DNA of 64,000 bases from an uncultured Mollicutes bacterium (GTDB taxonomy: Bacteria; Bacillota_I; Bacilli_A; RFN20; CAG-826): NCBI GenBank assembly GCA_900540395.1, contig UQFQ01000005.1, forward strand, positions 31,742 through 95,741. Direction: 5' to 3'. Each line of letters opens with the position of its first letter. The first letter of the stretch is position 1. The notes below the pieces were generated by a model. The model was not told where the DNA came from. It was given only the letters and a program-made list of their open reading frames with translations, and did not search any database. Below are positions 17,656 to 26,214 of the stretch, piece after piece. The translations under genes were made by a program, and so were the position numbers.

Positions 17656-17769
17656 ATGAAAGTTAGACCATCCGTAAAACCAATTTGTGACAAATGTAAG
17701 GTCATTAAAAGACATGGAAAAGTCATGGTAATTTGTTCAAATCCAAAACACAAACAAAGACAAGGATAA
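17656..17769 (+). CDS. rpmJ: 50S ribosomal protein L36
   Basis: 37-aa zinc-binding protein, MKVRPSVKPICDKCKVIKRHG... with CxxC, then C and H (CSNPKHKQRQG). AGGAGG lies six nt upstream. It sits between infA and rpsM as in most Gram-positive genomes. Confidence 0.97.
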   Translation: MKVRPSVKPICDKCKVIKRHGKVMVICSNPKHKQRQG

Positions 17770-17787
17770 GAGAGGAAAAGGTAATTT

Positions 17788-18162
17788 ATGGCACGTATTG
17801 TTGGTGTTGATATTCCAAATGATAAAGTTATTGTTGTTAGCTTAACTTACATTTATGGAATTGGCCCTACAACCAGTAAGAAAATCGTAGAGGCTGCAAA
17901 AATCGATCCACTTAAAAGAGTTAAAGATCTTTCTGAAGATGAAATTGCTCGTTTAAGAACTGAAATCGCTCACTATAAAGTAGAAGGCGATTTGAGAAGA
18001 GAAGTTTTATTAAACATTAAGAGACTTCAAGAAATTGGCTGCTACCGTGGAATTAGACACAGAAGAGGTCTTCCAGTTAGAGGTCAAAGAACAAAAACTA
18101 ACGCTCGTACACGCAAAGGTCCACGTAAGACAATTGCTAATAAGAAAGAAGCTGTTAAGTAA
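17788..18162 (+). CDS. rpsM: 30S ribosomal protein S13
   Basis: 124 aa; MARIVGVDIPNDKVIVVSLTYIYGIG start, GCYRGIRHRRGLPVRGQRTKTNARTRKGP near the end. A head protein contacting the P-site tRNA and the B1 bridges. Starts the alpha-operon part of the cluster. Confidence 0.99.
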   Translation: MARIVGVDIPNDKVIVVSLTYIYGIGPTTSKKIVEAAKIDPLKRVKDLSEDEIARLRTEIAHYKVEGDLRREVLLNIKRLQEIGCYRGIRHRRGLPVRGQRTKTNARTRKGPRKTIANKKEAVK

Positions 18163-18178
18163 TAGGAGGTAGATAGAC

Positions 18179-18568
18179 ATGGCAAAGAAACAAACTACCC
18201 GTAAAAAGAAAATTAAAAGATCTTTTACTAAAGGTGTTGCTCATATTCATGCAACTTTCAATAATACAATCGTTACAATTACAGATGAAAATGGTAATGC
18301 AATTGCATGGTCCAGTAGCGGTGTATTAGGTTTCAAAGGTGCAAAAAAATCAACTCCATTTGCTGCTCAAAGTGCTGCTGAAGCTGCTGGTAAAGCTGCT
18401 TATGATCAAGGCATTAGAACAGTCGATGTCGATGTTAAAGGACCAGGAGCTGGTAGAGAAAGTGCTATTAGAGCTCTTGGAAACGCCGGACTTCAAATTA
18501 CATCAATTGTTGATACAACTCCAATCCCACATAATGGTTGTCGTCCACCAAAAAGAACACACGGTTAA
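18179..18568 (+). CDS. rpsK: 30S ribosomal protein S11
   Basis: 129 aa, usual length; GVAHIHATFNNTIVTITDENGNAIAWSS and the C-terminal TPIPHNGCRPPKRTHG. A platform protein near the E site. AGGAGGT upstream. Confidence 0.99.
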   Translation: MAKKQTTRKKKIKRSFTKGVAHIHATFNNTIVTITDENGNAIAWSSSGVLGFKGAKKSTPFAAQSAAEAAGKAAYDQGIRTVDVDVKGPGAGRESAIRALGNAGLQITSIVDTTPIPHNGCRPPKRTHG

Positions 18569-18589
18569 TATTTAAAGGAGGATGTTTAA

Positions 18590-19567
18590 ATGGCTGAAAA
18601 TGAATTAAAGATTGCACACCCTTTCGAAGAATGCAAATATAAGATTGCGGTTGCTAGTAATGAAGAAAATTATTGCAAAGTCGTTGCTGAACCACTTGAA
18701 AGAGGATTCGGATTAACCCTTGGCAATGCTTTAAGAAGAGTTCTTCTTGCTTCATTACCTGGAACAAGCGTTTACGCTATCGAGGTTGATGGTGCAGTCC
18801 ATGAATTCACTGCATTAAAAGGCGTCGAAGAAGATTTAACACAAATCATCCTCAACCTTAAGGACTTAGTTCTTAAAAGCGACACTATTGGAAAAGCTGA
18901 ATATGAAGTTACCGTTGATAGAGGCGAAGGCGAATTTAAAGCTGGAGATTTAGAACTTCCTACCGGTCTTGAAGTTGTAAATCCAGATCTTGTTATCGCT
19001 CACGTCGCTCAAGGCGGTCACTTACATATGACTCTCCATATTAGAAATGGTAGAGGTTATGCAACCAGTGAAGAAAATAAAACACTTGGTCTTTTAAGTA
19101 ATTCAATTGCAACTGATAGTAACTATTCACCTGTTACTAGAGTCAATTATAAAGTAGAACAAACTCGTGTTGGCCACGATCCAAGATTTGATAAACTTAT
19201 CCTTGAAGTTTGGACCAATGGAAGCATTAAACCAATTGATGCAATCGCATTAAGTGCAAAAATGCTTATGTTCCATTTCGAAAACTTCTTACATCTTGAT
19301 GATCAATTTGATGACATTGCTTTAATTAAAGATCCAGTCGTCCATCAAGAAGAAACATTTGAAAACTTAACTATCGAAGATCTTGATTTAAGTGTTCGTA
19401 GTTATAACTGCTTAAAGAGAGCTGGAATCGCTAATGTTCAAGAGTTAACTCAAAAATCAGAAGCTGAAATGATGAAAGTTAGAAATCTTGGTAAAAAATC
19501 CCTTCTTGAAGTTAAAAATAAGCTTGCTGAAAAAGGCTTATACTTCAAAGATGGAAAAGATGAATAA
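18590..19567 (+). CDS. rpoA: DNA-directed RNA polymerase alpha subunit
   Basis: 325 aa with both domains: the N-terminal assembly domain (EPLERGFGLTLGNALRRVLLASLPG, residues ~30-55) and the C-terminal DNA/activator-binding domain (about residue 258 on: LDLSVRSYNCLKRAGIANVQEL...VRNLGKKSLLEVKNKL). Between rpsK and rplQ as expected. AAGGAGG upstream. Confidence 0.99.
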   Translation: MAENELKIAHPFEECKYKIAVASNEENYCKVVAEPLERGFGLTLGNALRRVLLASLPGTSVYAIEVDGAVHEFTALKGVEEDLTQIILNLKDLVLKSDTIGKAEYEVTVDRGEGEFKAGDLELPTGLEVVNPDLVIAHVAQGGHLHMTLHIRNGRGYATSEENKTLGLLSNSIATDSNYSPVTRVNYKVEQTRVGHDPRFDKLILEVWTNGSIKPIDAIALSAKMLMFHFENFLHLDDQFDDIALIKDPVVHQEETFENLTIEDLDLSVRSYNCLKRAGIANVQELTQKSEAEMMKVRNLGKKSLLEVKNKLAEKGLYFKDGKDE

Positions 19568-19578
19568 GGAGTATAACT

Positions 19579-19974
19579 ATGCAAATCGGTAGAAAAAATG
19601 TACATGGTAAAGGCGGCGTTAGATTTAAGACCCCTTATACCTCAAGCAAAAAGAAAGCACAAGTTAGAAATCTTGTTACTGAATTAGTACTTTTTGAAAA
19701 AGTAACTGTTACTAGAAGTATGGTTAAAGATGTTGTTAAAACCTTTGATCACTTAGTTACTCTTGCTAAAAAAGGTGATTTACATTCACGCAGACAAGCA
19801 GCAAGCATTTTAAGAAATTATAAAGTTGAAGATAAACCAGAAGCTTTAACTAAATTATTTGCTGATTTAAGTAAGAAATTTGAAAGTAGAAATGGTGGTT
19901 ATTTAAAAGTTTATAAACTTGCCAATAGAAAAGGCGATAACGCTCCAATCAGACTTCTTACATTTGCTGATTAA
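19579..19974 (+). CDS. rplQ: 50S ribosomal protein L17
   Basis: 131 aa; contains the core RNLVTELVLFEKVTVTRSMVKDVV and ends VYKLANRKGDNAPIRLLTFAD. The last gene of the operon, followed 20 nt later by an intrinsic terminator. Confidence 0.98.
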   Translation: MQIGRKNVHGKGGVRFKTPYTSSKKKAQVRNLVTELVLFEKVTVTRSMVKDVVKTFDHLVTLAKKGDLHSRRQAASILRNYKVEDKPEALTKLFADLSKKFESRNGGYLKVYKLANRKGDNAPIRLLTFAD

Positions 19975-19994
19975 TAACTTAAAACTTAAAAAGA

Positions 19995-20026
19995 AGGCTA
20001 ACCATTTATTGTGGTTAGCTTTTTTA
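19995..20026 (+). terminator. Rho-independent terminator of the ribosomal operon
   Basis: GCTAACCA (19997-20004) pairs with TGGTTAGC (20012-20019) around a 7-nt loop, followed by a run of six T. The next gene starts within 20 nt, so it may be reached by read-through or have a hidden promoter. Confidence 0.85.
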
Positions 20027-20043
20027 CTAGGAGAAGAAAAAAG

Positions 20044-20253
20044 ATGAATAAAGATAAAATTATTGTTGTAGGTCATATTTTAAGCGTGGTTGCGCTTATT
20101 GCTTGTTTATTTGTTTGGTATTTCTCAGATTCTTTAAAGACCATTGATTCTAGCTCATCTTTCTTTATAATAGTTCTTATTTTAGGCTCTATTATTTATC
20201 TTTTAACTAGTGGATATTTGATTTATCGCTTATTTAAATCTGATAATAAATAG
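20044..20253 (+). CDS. Small two-helix membrane protein, unknown function
   Basis: 69 aa starting MNKDKIIVVGH at 20044, chosen because AGGAGAAG lies ten nt upstream and an earlier in-frame start would lie inside the terminator hairpin. Two hydrophobic helices (about residues 6-26 and 35-57) separated by a short Ser-rich loop, with a basic C-terminal end. No family recognised. It sits between the ribosomal operon and a phosphatase. Confidence 0.6.
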   Translation: MNKDKIIVVGHILSVVALIACLFVWYFSDSLKTIDSSSSFFIIVLILGSIIYLLTSGYLIYRLFKSDNK

Positions 20254-20397
20254 ACTTTAAGAGTGATTAATTAAGAACTTAGTTTAAAAAAAGATAAGTA
20301 GTTTTACAGGTAAAATATCAAAGAATAAAGTTTTTGAAAAAACCTTACTTTTTGATTTAATTATCTATATCTTTTTGATAGGATTATAGTTGAATTT
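20254..20397 (+). promoter_or_regulatory. Intergenic region with -10 box for the HAD phosphatase gene
   Basis: 144 bp of AT-rich sequence. TATAGT (20385-20390) ends 7 nt before the ATG at 20398 and there is no ribosome binding site, which suggests a leaderless start. No convincing -35. Confidence 0.4.
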
Positions 20398-21030
20398 ATG
20401 GAAAAGTTTATTGTTTTTGATTTAGATGGCACTTTAATAGATACTTTAACTGGCTTAACAGAATCAGTTAACGTCACTTTAAAAGAGATTAATAAACCTT
20501 ATCATTACGAGAAAAAAGAAATCAAAACTTTTATAGGACGTGGAGCTAAAAGACTTTTTGTTTTAGCCTCTAAAAATGATAATAACCCTGCAGATTTTGA
20601 TTTATTTTTGAAAAATTATGAAAAATATCAATATATCAGTGAACCTTTTGAGGGAGTAAAAGAGACGCTTATTAATCTAAAAAACAAGGGATATAAGCTT
20701 ATTATCTACTCCAATAAACCAAACTCAATTTTACAAAAGTTAATTCAAAATAAACTAAACGATATTGAATTTAGTTATGTCCAAGGACAAGACAATAATT
20801 ATCCACCAAAGCCAGACATTACTTTATTAAGTGAGATTTTAAATAAACTTAATTTAAAGATGGATGAAGGAATTTATGTTGGTGATAGCATAGTTGATTT
20901 AGAGACTGCTAGAAACGCAAAGATGAAATGCGTTATTTTTTCTTTTGGTTATGGCAATCAAGAAGAAATATTAAAAGCTAAACCAGATTATTACTTTAAC
21001 GATTTTAAAGAATTAGATAGTATTTTATGA
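20398..21030 (+). CDS. HAD-superfamily hydrolase, phosphoglycolate phosphatase-like
   Basis: 210 aa. HAD motif I DLDGTLIDT (residues 8-16, nucleophile Asp8), motif II SNKP near residue 104, motif III Lys in PPKPD and motif IV GDSIVDLETA. The helical cap between motif I and II is of the Gph/PpaX size. Likely a small-molecule phosphatase such as phosphoglycolate phosphatase or pyrophosphatase PpaX; the substrate cannot be decided from sequence alone. It ends with TGA overlapping the next ATG (ATGA). Confidence 0.85.
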   Translation: MEKFIVFDLDGTLIDTLTGLTESVNVTLKEINKPYHYEKKEIKTFIGRGAKRLFVLASKNDNNPADFDLFLKNYEKYQYISEPFEGVKETLINLKNKGYKLIIYSNKPNSILQKLIQNKLNDIEFSYVQGQDNNYPPKPDITLLSEILNKLNLKMDEGIYVGDSIVDLETARNAKMKCVIFSFGYGNQEEILKAKPDYYFNDFKELDSIL

Positions 21031-21383
21031 TGAGTGAAGAACAAGAATTAATATATGGATTATATCGCTATATAAGCAAGGCTAGCCGATATGTTGGAAC
21101 AAAAAGTGTTGAAGAATTTATTCATGATGAAAAGAGTTTCGATGCAACATGTTTTTGCTTTTATATGATTGATAATATAGTTAAAATGATGCATAAATAT
21201 CCTAAATTAATTTATGAACATAAGGATATTGATTTCAAAAAGATTAATTCATATAAAGATTCAATTTTTGTAAATGATGGAATTGCATATGTTGAGATGT
21301 ATGAAACTATTCAAAATGAATTTCCAGTATTACAAGTTAAATTAAAGGGAATTGTTGAGGCAATAAGTTATGGAAAACAATGA
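21027..21383 (+). CDS. HepT-like (DUF86 fold) protein with apparently lost catalytic motif
   Basis: 118 aa, all-helical. The layout (IDNIVKMMHKYPKLIYEHKDIDFKKINSYKDSIFVNDGIAYVEMYETIQNEFPVLQVKLKGIV) resembles HepT/DUF86 toxins, where IGEA... is followed by w.ki.g.RN...vH.Y.....vw..v....L. In HepT the RN and H residues form the RX4-6H ribonuclease motif; here they read KD (77-78) and ND (83-84), so activity is probably lost. There is no adjacent MNT nucleotidyltransferase partner. It overlaps HAD by 4 bp and GH3 by 14 bp, so it is part of that transcript. The assignment is a fold-level guess. Confidence 0.45.
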   Translation: MMSEEQELIYGLYRYISKASRYVGTKSVEEFIHDEKSFDATCFCFYMIDNIVKMMHKYPKLIYEHKDIDFKKINSYKDSIFVNDGIAYVEMYETIQNEFPVLQVKLKGIVEAISYGKQ

Positions 21384-23775
21384 AATTATTTCAAAGTTAT
21401 CTGCTAAAGAAAAAGTTGAGGAATTAGGCGGAAAAGATTCGTGGTATTTATTTCCTCATAAAGAACTTGGATTAAATGAGGTTCATTTTTCTGACGGTCC
21501 TTATGGTATCAGAGAATGCTTACCTGAAGACTCTTTGTTTGCTGAAGGAAAGGAATCGATTTGTTTTCCTACATCGAGTTTAACAGCGGCAAGTTTTGAC
21601 CGTGAACTTTTATATAAATTAGGAAGCATTTTAGGAAAAGAAGCCAGAAGCCGTGGAATTCATTGTTTACTTGGCCCAGCAATTAATATTAAAAGAAATC
21701 CACTTTGTGGACGTAATTTTGAATATGTAAGTGAAGACCCTTATTTAACTGGAGAATTAGCTGCTAGTTATATTAAAGGTGTCGAAGATCAAGGTGTAGC
21801 AACTTCAATAAAACATTTTGCGTTAAACAATCAAGAAAGCTTTAGAATGAATATCAATTCTGTTTGTGATCTTCGTACAATGAGAGAGATTTATCTTAAG
21901 GGATTTGAGATTGCAATTAAAAAAGCTAATCCTGGAACTATTATGGCAAGCTATAACAAAATAAATGGAGATTATGCTTGTGAAAGTTCTTTCTTACTTA
22001 GAGATATTTTACGTGATGAATGGGGTTATAAAGGACTTGTTATTTCTGATTGGGGCGCAGTAAATGATCCAGTAAAAGCAATTAGGGCTGGACTTAACGA
22101 AATCATGCCTGTTGCCACAAAAGAGAATTATGCAGCACTTGAAAAAGAATATAATGGAAAAGAAGATTTTAGAACAGTTGTTGATGAAAGTTTAAACTAT
22201 ACAATTGATTTTATTAAAAAATATCAAGATAAAGAAAAAATTGATTTTGATTTAGATAAAGCTCATGAAGAAGCTGTTAATATTGCAAAAGAATCAATTG
22301 TTTTACTTAAAAATGAAAACAATATCTTACCTTTAAAGAAAAGAGAAAAAGTTGCTTTTATTGGCGAATATGCAATTACTCCTCACTATAATGGCAAGGG
22401 AAGCAGTTTAGTTACTCCTTATAAATTAGTTACTCCTTTAGAAGCGGTAGAAGAGAGAGAATATAACGTTAGCTTTGCTAAAGGCTTTAACATTTTTACA
22501 GACTCGATTGATTTATCATTAGAATCTGAAGCTATTGAACTTGCCAAAAAGAGCGACAAGGTAGTTATGTTTTTAGGAACCAATAGCGATATTGAAAGTG
22601 AAAATTATGATAGACGCAATTTAGATTTATTCATTAATCAAATTGACCTTTTCTATAAGATTTATAATGTTAATAAAAATATTGTTGTTGCTTTACAAAA
22701 TGGAGCTCCAGTCGAAATTCCATTTAATAATGAAGTTAAAGGTTTAGTCGAAGCTTATCTTGGTGGCGAAGGCTGTGGCGAAGCTATTGCTGATTTGCTT
22801 TATGGCTTAGCTAATCCTTGTGGAAGACTTGCTGAAACAATGCCACTTAGATTAAATACTATTCCCTCATTTGCTTATTATGGCGTAAGTAACAAAGTTG
22901 CCATATATAAAGAAGCAATCTATGTTGGCTATAGATATTATGAAACAAAAGGCATGCCAGTTTTATATCCTTTTGGATATGGTTTGAGTTATTCAAATTT
23001 CAAATATTCTGATTTTAATGTTGATTCTGCAGGGTTTTTAAAGAAAAACAATTATAAAATTAAATTAAGCGTTAAAGTTACAAACGATAGTGATTTTGAT
23101 GGAAAAGAAGTTATTCAAGTTTATATTAGTAAGCCAAACGATAAAATATTTAATGCTAAATATGAACTTGTAGATTTTAAGAAAGTCTTTATAAAAGCTC
23201 ATGAAAGTGCTGAAGTAGAGTTTATTCTTGATAAAGAAGCTTTGAAATATTTTGATGTGAATCTTAATAGATGGAATATTCAAAATGGAAAATACACTTT
23301 CTACATTTCTAAAAATTCACATGAACACATCTTCCATCAAGAAGTTGAAGTTAAAGAAGAAGATGAAATTATCGGCTATGACCCAGTTAAATTAAAGAAA
23401 TATTTTGAGTGTGATGTTCGCTTTTTAAACATTGATGAATATCAAAAACTATTTAATAATGACGAACTTTTAAAGAAGTTTAAACGCCCAGGAAAGTTTA
23501 CAATGAACTCTAATTTTTCTGAGTTAAAAACGACTTGGGTTGGAAGAAATTTTGCTAACATGATCTCTAAAAGAGATGACATTATGAAAAATAGAATGGT
23601 TTATGTTTCGATTATGGAAATGCCATTTAGATCATTATGTACTTTTGGTGGCGGTCATTTAACACCAAATATTTTTAAATATATGATTAAAGCGGCTAAT
23701 GGCGAAATGCCATTAATTAATTATTTTATTTTCTTAATTAAGTTTGCTCGTGCATCCAAGAAAGTTAAATTTTAA
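21370..23775 (+). CDS. Glycoside hydrolase family 3 (beta-glucosidase-like)
   Basis: 801 aa, cytosolic (no signal peptide). N-terminal (beta/alpha)8 domain with FSDGPYGIRE, IKHFALNNQE (KHF..N block) and the nucleophile in VISDWGAV (Asp near residue 228). A second alpha/beta sandwich domain follows (KESIVLLKNENNILPLKKREKVAFIGEYA, about residue 310 on), then a fibronectin III-like domain (KVTNDSDFDGKEVIQVYI). The last ~130 residues are an extra region with no recognised domain. Likely hydrolyses beta-linked oligosaccharides after uptake, with malQ suggesting a sugar-scavenging gut lifestyle. Confidence 0.93.
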   Translation: MENNEIISKLSAKEKVEELGGKDSWYLFPHKELGLNEVHFSDGPYGIRECLPEDSLFAEGKESICFPTSSLTAASFDRELLYKLGSILGKEARSRGIHCLLGPAINIKRNPLCGRNFEYVSEDPYLTGELAASYIKGVEDQGVATSIKHFALNNQESFRMNINSVCDLRTMREIYLKGFEIAIKKANPGTIMASYNKINGDYACESSFLLRDILRDEWGYKGLVISDWGAVNDPVKAIRAGLNEIMPVATKENYAALEKEYNGKEDFRTVVDESLNYTIDFIKKYQDKEKIDFDLDKAHEEAVNIAKESIVLLKNENNILPLKKREKVAFIGEYAITPHYNGKGSSLVTPYKLVTPLEAVEEREYNVSFAKGFNIFTDSIDLSLESEAIELAKKSDKVVMFLGTNSDIESENYDRRNLDLFINQIDLFYKIYNVNKNIVVALQNGAPVEIPFNNEVKGLVEAYLGGEGCGEAIADLLYGLANPCGRLAETMPLRLNTIPSFAYYGVSNKVAIYKEAIYVGYRYYETKGMPVLYPFGYGLSYSNFKYSDFNVDSAGFLKKNNYKIKLSVKVTNDSDFDGKEVIQVYISKPNDKIFNAKYELVDFKKVFIKAHESAEVEFILDKEALKYFDVNLNRWNIQNGKYTFYISKNSHEHIFHQEVEVKEEDEIIGYDPVKLKKYFECDVRFLNIDEYQKLFNNDELLKKFKRPGKFTMNSNFSELKTTWVGRNFANMISKRDDIMKNRMVYVSIMEMPFRSLCTFGGGHLTPNIFKYMIKAANGEMPLINYFIFLIKFARASKKVKF

Positions 23776-24063
23776 TTATTGTTTCTTTTGGATATTTTTA
23801 TAGTAGTCTAAATCTTTCTCAAGATTTATTTCTTGATCAGTTTTTTCAATTAAAGTAAATTTAAAATCTTTAAAGCTTTCCATAAAGTCAGTGAGTGGCA
23901 ACGAAATATTAAAGTTTTTTGATTTAACACTTACTTTATGATTTTCATATAGAAAAACATATCTTAAATTATCTTTAAGTGAAACTAATACATAATCGGC
24001 CTTAAGTAGAGCGATCGCTTCATTGATATTTAAACTATTTGAACTACTAGAACTAAAATTCAT
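23776..24063 (-). CDS. Small hypothetical protein
   Basis: 95 aa if started at the ATG ending at 24063 (MNFSSSSSNSLNINEAIALLKADYVLVSL). A mixed alpha/beta composition with no membrane helix and no known motif. TACAAT (24071-24076, minus strand) ends 7 nt before this ATG and there is no ribosome binding site, again the leaderless arrangement. It ends directly against the GH3 stop on the other strand. Unknown function. Confidence 0.5.
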   Translation of the reverse strand: MNFSSSSSNSLNINEAIALLKADYVLVSLKDNLRYVFLYENHKVSVKSKNFNISLPLTDFMESFKDFKFTLIEKTDQEINLEKDLDYYKNIQKKQ

Positions 24064-24254
24064 ATTTAATATTGTATAAAATTTTACCAATTTAACAAAA
24101 AGTAAAATAAATAAAACTGATTTTAAACTATAAAGTTAGTTTTCTTTACCTCTAAATTTTTCTATTGATTTTGATTCGTTAAAAAATACGTCAAATCTTT
24201 ATGAAAAGCACTAAAAAACTATCAAAAACTGGTTAAAAAGAGTAAACTATAGTC

Positions 24255-24725
24255 ATGATAACAATCTATACATCACCTAGTTGCTCTAGTTGCAAAAAAG
24301 TAAAGAAATGGTTTGATGAGCAACATATTCCATACAAAGAAAAGAACATTTTCTCGAGTGTTTTAAATCCAGAAGAACTTAAAGATATTTTGTCTAAAAC
24401 CGAAAATGGCACTGAAGATATTATATCTACTAGAAGTAATATTATTAAAAGCGGAAATGTTCAAATTGACGATATGTCAGTCAATGAACTTATCGATTTT
24501 ATTAAGAAAAACCCAAGCATTTTAAAACGACCAATAGTAGTTGATTCTAGTAAAATTCAAGTCGGGTATAACGAAGAAGAAATTCGTTCTTTTATTCCAG
24601 CTGCAAGAAGAATTGCTGCTAGGGCTTGTCCACATTTTGAAGGATGTGAAAACTGTAAAAACGCTAAAGACTTTGAAGAATTTTTAGCAAGTCAACAACA
24701 AAACAGCCAAACGGCTGTTAAGTAA
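24255..24725 (+). CDS. spx: Spx/ArsC-family transcriptional regulator with Cys-rich C-terminal extension
   Basis: 156 aa. The N-terminal 112 residues follow B. subtilis Spx closely: YTSPSCSSCKKVKKWF with the redox CxxC (Cys10, Cys13), NIFS, TEDIISTRS and LKRPIVVDSSKIQVGYNEEEIRSFIP. Spx binds the alpha C-terminal domain of RNA polymerase and switches on thiol-stress genes. After residue 115 it departs from the usual ~131-aa protein: ARACPHFEGCENCKN adds three cysteines (125, 131, 134), which could be a second metal or redox site. Followed by a terminator. Confidence 0.88.
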   Translation: MITIYTSPSCSSCKKVKKWFDEQHIPYKEKNIFSSVLNPEELKDILSKTENGTEDIISTRSNIIKSGNVQIDDMSVNELIDFIKKNPSILKRPIVVDSSKIQVGYNEEEIRSFIPAARRIAARACPHFEGCENCKNAKDFEEFLASQQQNSQTAVK

Positions 24726-24760
24726 AATTAATTAAAATATTTAATATATTTAAGAAAAAA

Positions 24761-24786
24761 ACTCGCAAATTGCGAGTTATTTTTTT
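24761..24786. terminator. Bidirectional intrinsic terminator between spx and the CYTH gene
   Basis: ACTCGCA (24761-24767) pairs with TGCGAGT (24771-24777) with a 3-nt loop. T-run on the plus side (24780-24785) and A-run before it give a T-run on the minus side too. It serves two convergent genes. Confidence 0.8.
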
Positions 24787-25370
24787 GAAATGTTTAAGGA
24801 ATCCATTGCACGAGTTTGTTTACTTCTTGGATTATCTTCGTACTCGATCCCGTTTTCGTTACAGATTCTTTGAAGTTGAGTTCTGGCTTTTAATAATGAG
24901 TTACCGGCCATTTCGAGTTCATAATCGGTAATGCCATTATATTCGTTTTCATCGATTGAGAATTCATAACCTTCTTCGCCATAATTGGTTTCAAGGCGAT
25001 GTGTTTTTAATTTTGCAACAACTGTCATATCATTAGGTTCGAAGCCAAGCATTCTAACGAATTCAGTAGTGTCATTTTCAGGAATAATGCCTTTAATTGT
25101 AAGAGCTATGAATTCTTCATCTTTTAAAGTTGTATTCTTTTCAAGTAATCCTTCACTCATAGGAACTTTTAAAGTCATTACATATTCGTTATTTAAAGCT
25201 CTAACTCTTAAACCAATACCAGCGTTTTTGAGTTGGAAGTCTTTAGTGTCAATGTAATAGTTAACTTGAACTTTATCTTTTAAAATATTTTTTTGTAATT
25301 TTCTGACGATACGATTATATTCGTCTTTATTAATTAAAACTTTAGCTTCAATTTCAATATTTGTTGCCAT
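24777..25370 (-). CDS. CYTH domain protein (YjbK-like triphosphate hydrolase/binding)
   Basis: 197 aa. Starts NIEIEAKVLINKDEY, the ExExK motif that defines CYTH (adenylyl cyclase CyaB / thiamine triphosphatase) tunnels, followed by charged strands YYIDTKDF, GLRVRAL, MTLKVP, YEFSIDENEY, YELEM. CYTH proteins bind triphosphates with metal ions; in B. subtilis yjbK lies close to nadF just as here. AAGGAAG precedes the ATG. It is divergent from NAD kinase with 61 bp between. Confidence 0.85.
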   Translation of the reverse strand: MATNIEIEAKVLINKDEYNRIVRKLQKNILKDKVQVNYYIDTKDFQLKNAGIGLRVRALNNEYVMTLKVPMSEGLLEKNTTLKDEEFIALTIKGIIPENDTTEFVRMLGFEPNDMTVVAKLKTHRLETNYGEEGYEFSIDENEYNGITDYELEMAGNSLLKARTQLQRICNENGIEYEDNPRSKQTRAMDSLNISKK

Positions 25371-25431
25371 TTTTATCTACTTCCTTTTCAAATATGATAC
25401 AATAAAAAAGCAGGTTTTAAAAGGTATTTAA

Positions 25432-26214
25432 ATGCGTTTTTGTATTTCATTAAGAGATGGCGATGGAGTTAAAAAAGTATCTGATTTCATCAAAGAATCC
25501 TTGCTTAAAGAAGGATTAGTTTATGATGAAATTAATCCTGAATTAGTAATTTCTGTTGGGGGAGATGGCACTTTTTTAAGAGCAATCCAAAAGTATTTTT
25601 TAATTAAACCATTATTTGCCAATATCAATTTCGGCAACTTAGGATATCTTTGTGAATACACTGACAAAGAATTAAAAGAGTTTATCGTTGATTTATTAGA
25701 TAAAAATCATGCTGAAAAAGAAATAACCCTTCTTGAAGCAAAATATAGTGATAAAACTTATTATGCTTTAAACGAATTTAGAATCGAATCGAGCAAGGGT
25801 GACACTTTAGTTTTTGATGTTTATATTAATGATACTTATCTTGAAACTTTAAAAGCTGATGGATGTTTAATTTCAACCTCTATTGGTAGTAGTGCAATGG
25901 CTAGATCACTTGGCGGAGCTTTAGTCGACAACGAGATCGAGATGATTCAATTTGTTGAAAAGGCTCCAATTCAAAATCGTACTTACGAGTCAATTAGATC
26001 GCCATTTGTTCTTCAAAAAGACAAAGTAATAAAGATCGAAAACATTAAAAATGACGAATTCTTTATATATTACGATTCAAAGAGTGATTATTTAAAGAAT
26101 TACCATGATGATATTGTAATTAAATTAAGCGATAAAAAAGTACGAGTATTAAAAAACACTCGAAACAACTATATTAAGAAAACACATGAGGCTTTTATCA
26201 ATGATCGTTCCTAA
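25432..26214 (+). CDS. nadK: NAD kinase
   Basis: 260 aa. Phosphorylates NAD to NADP. GGDGTFLRA (about residues 44-52) is the NAD kinase signature; ALNEFRIE gives the NE motif; DGCLISTSIGSSAMARSLGGALVD is the TGSTAY-like loop, here with Ser-Ser-Ala. AAAAGG upstream with a TGATACAAT extended -10 at 25395-25403. Divergent from the CYTH gene and overlapping the next gene by 14 bp. Confidence 0.95.
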   Translation: MRFCISLRDGDGVKKVSDFIKESLLKEGLVYDEINPELVISVGGDGTFLRAIQKYFLIKPLFANINFGNLGYLCEYTDKELKEFIVDLLDKNHAEKEITLLEAKYSDKTYYALNEFRIESSKGDTLVFDVYINDTYLETLKADGCLISTSIGSSAMARSLGGALVDNEIEMIQFVEKAPIQNRTYESIRSPFVLQKDKVIKIENIKNDEFFIYYDSKSDYLKNYHDDIVIKLSDKKVRVLKNTRNNYIKKTHEAFINDRS

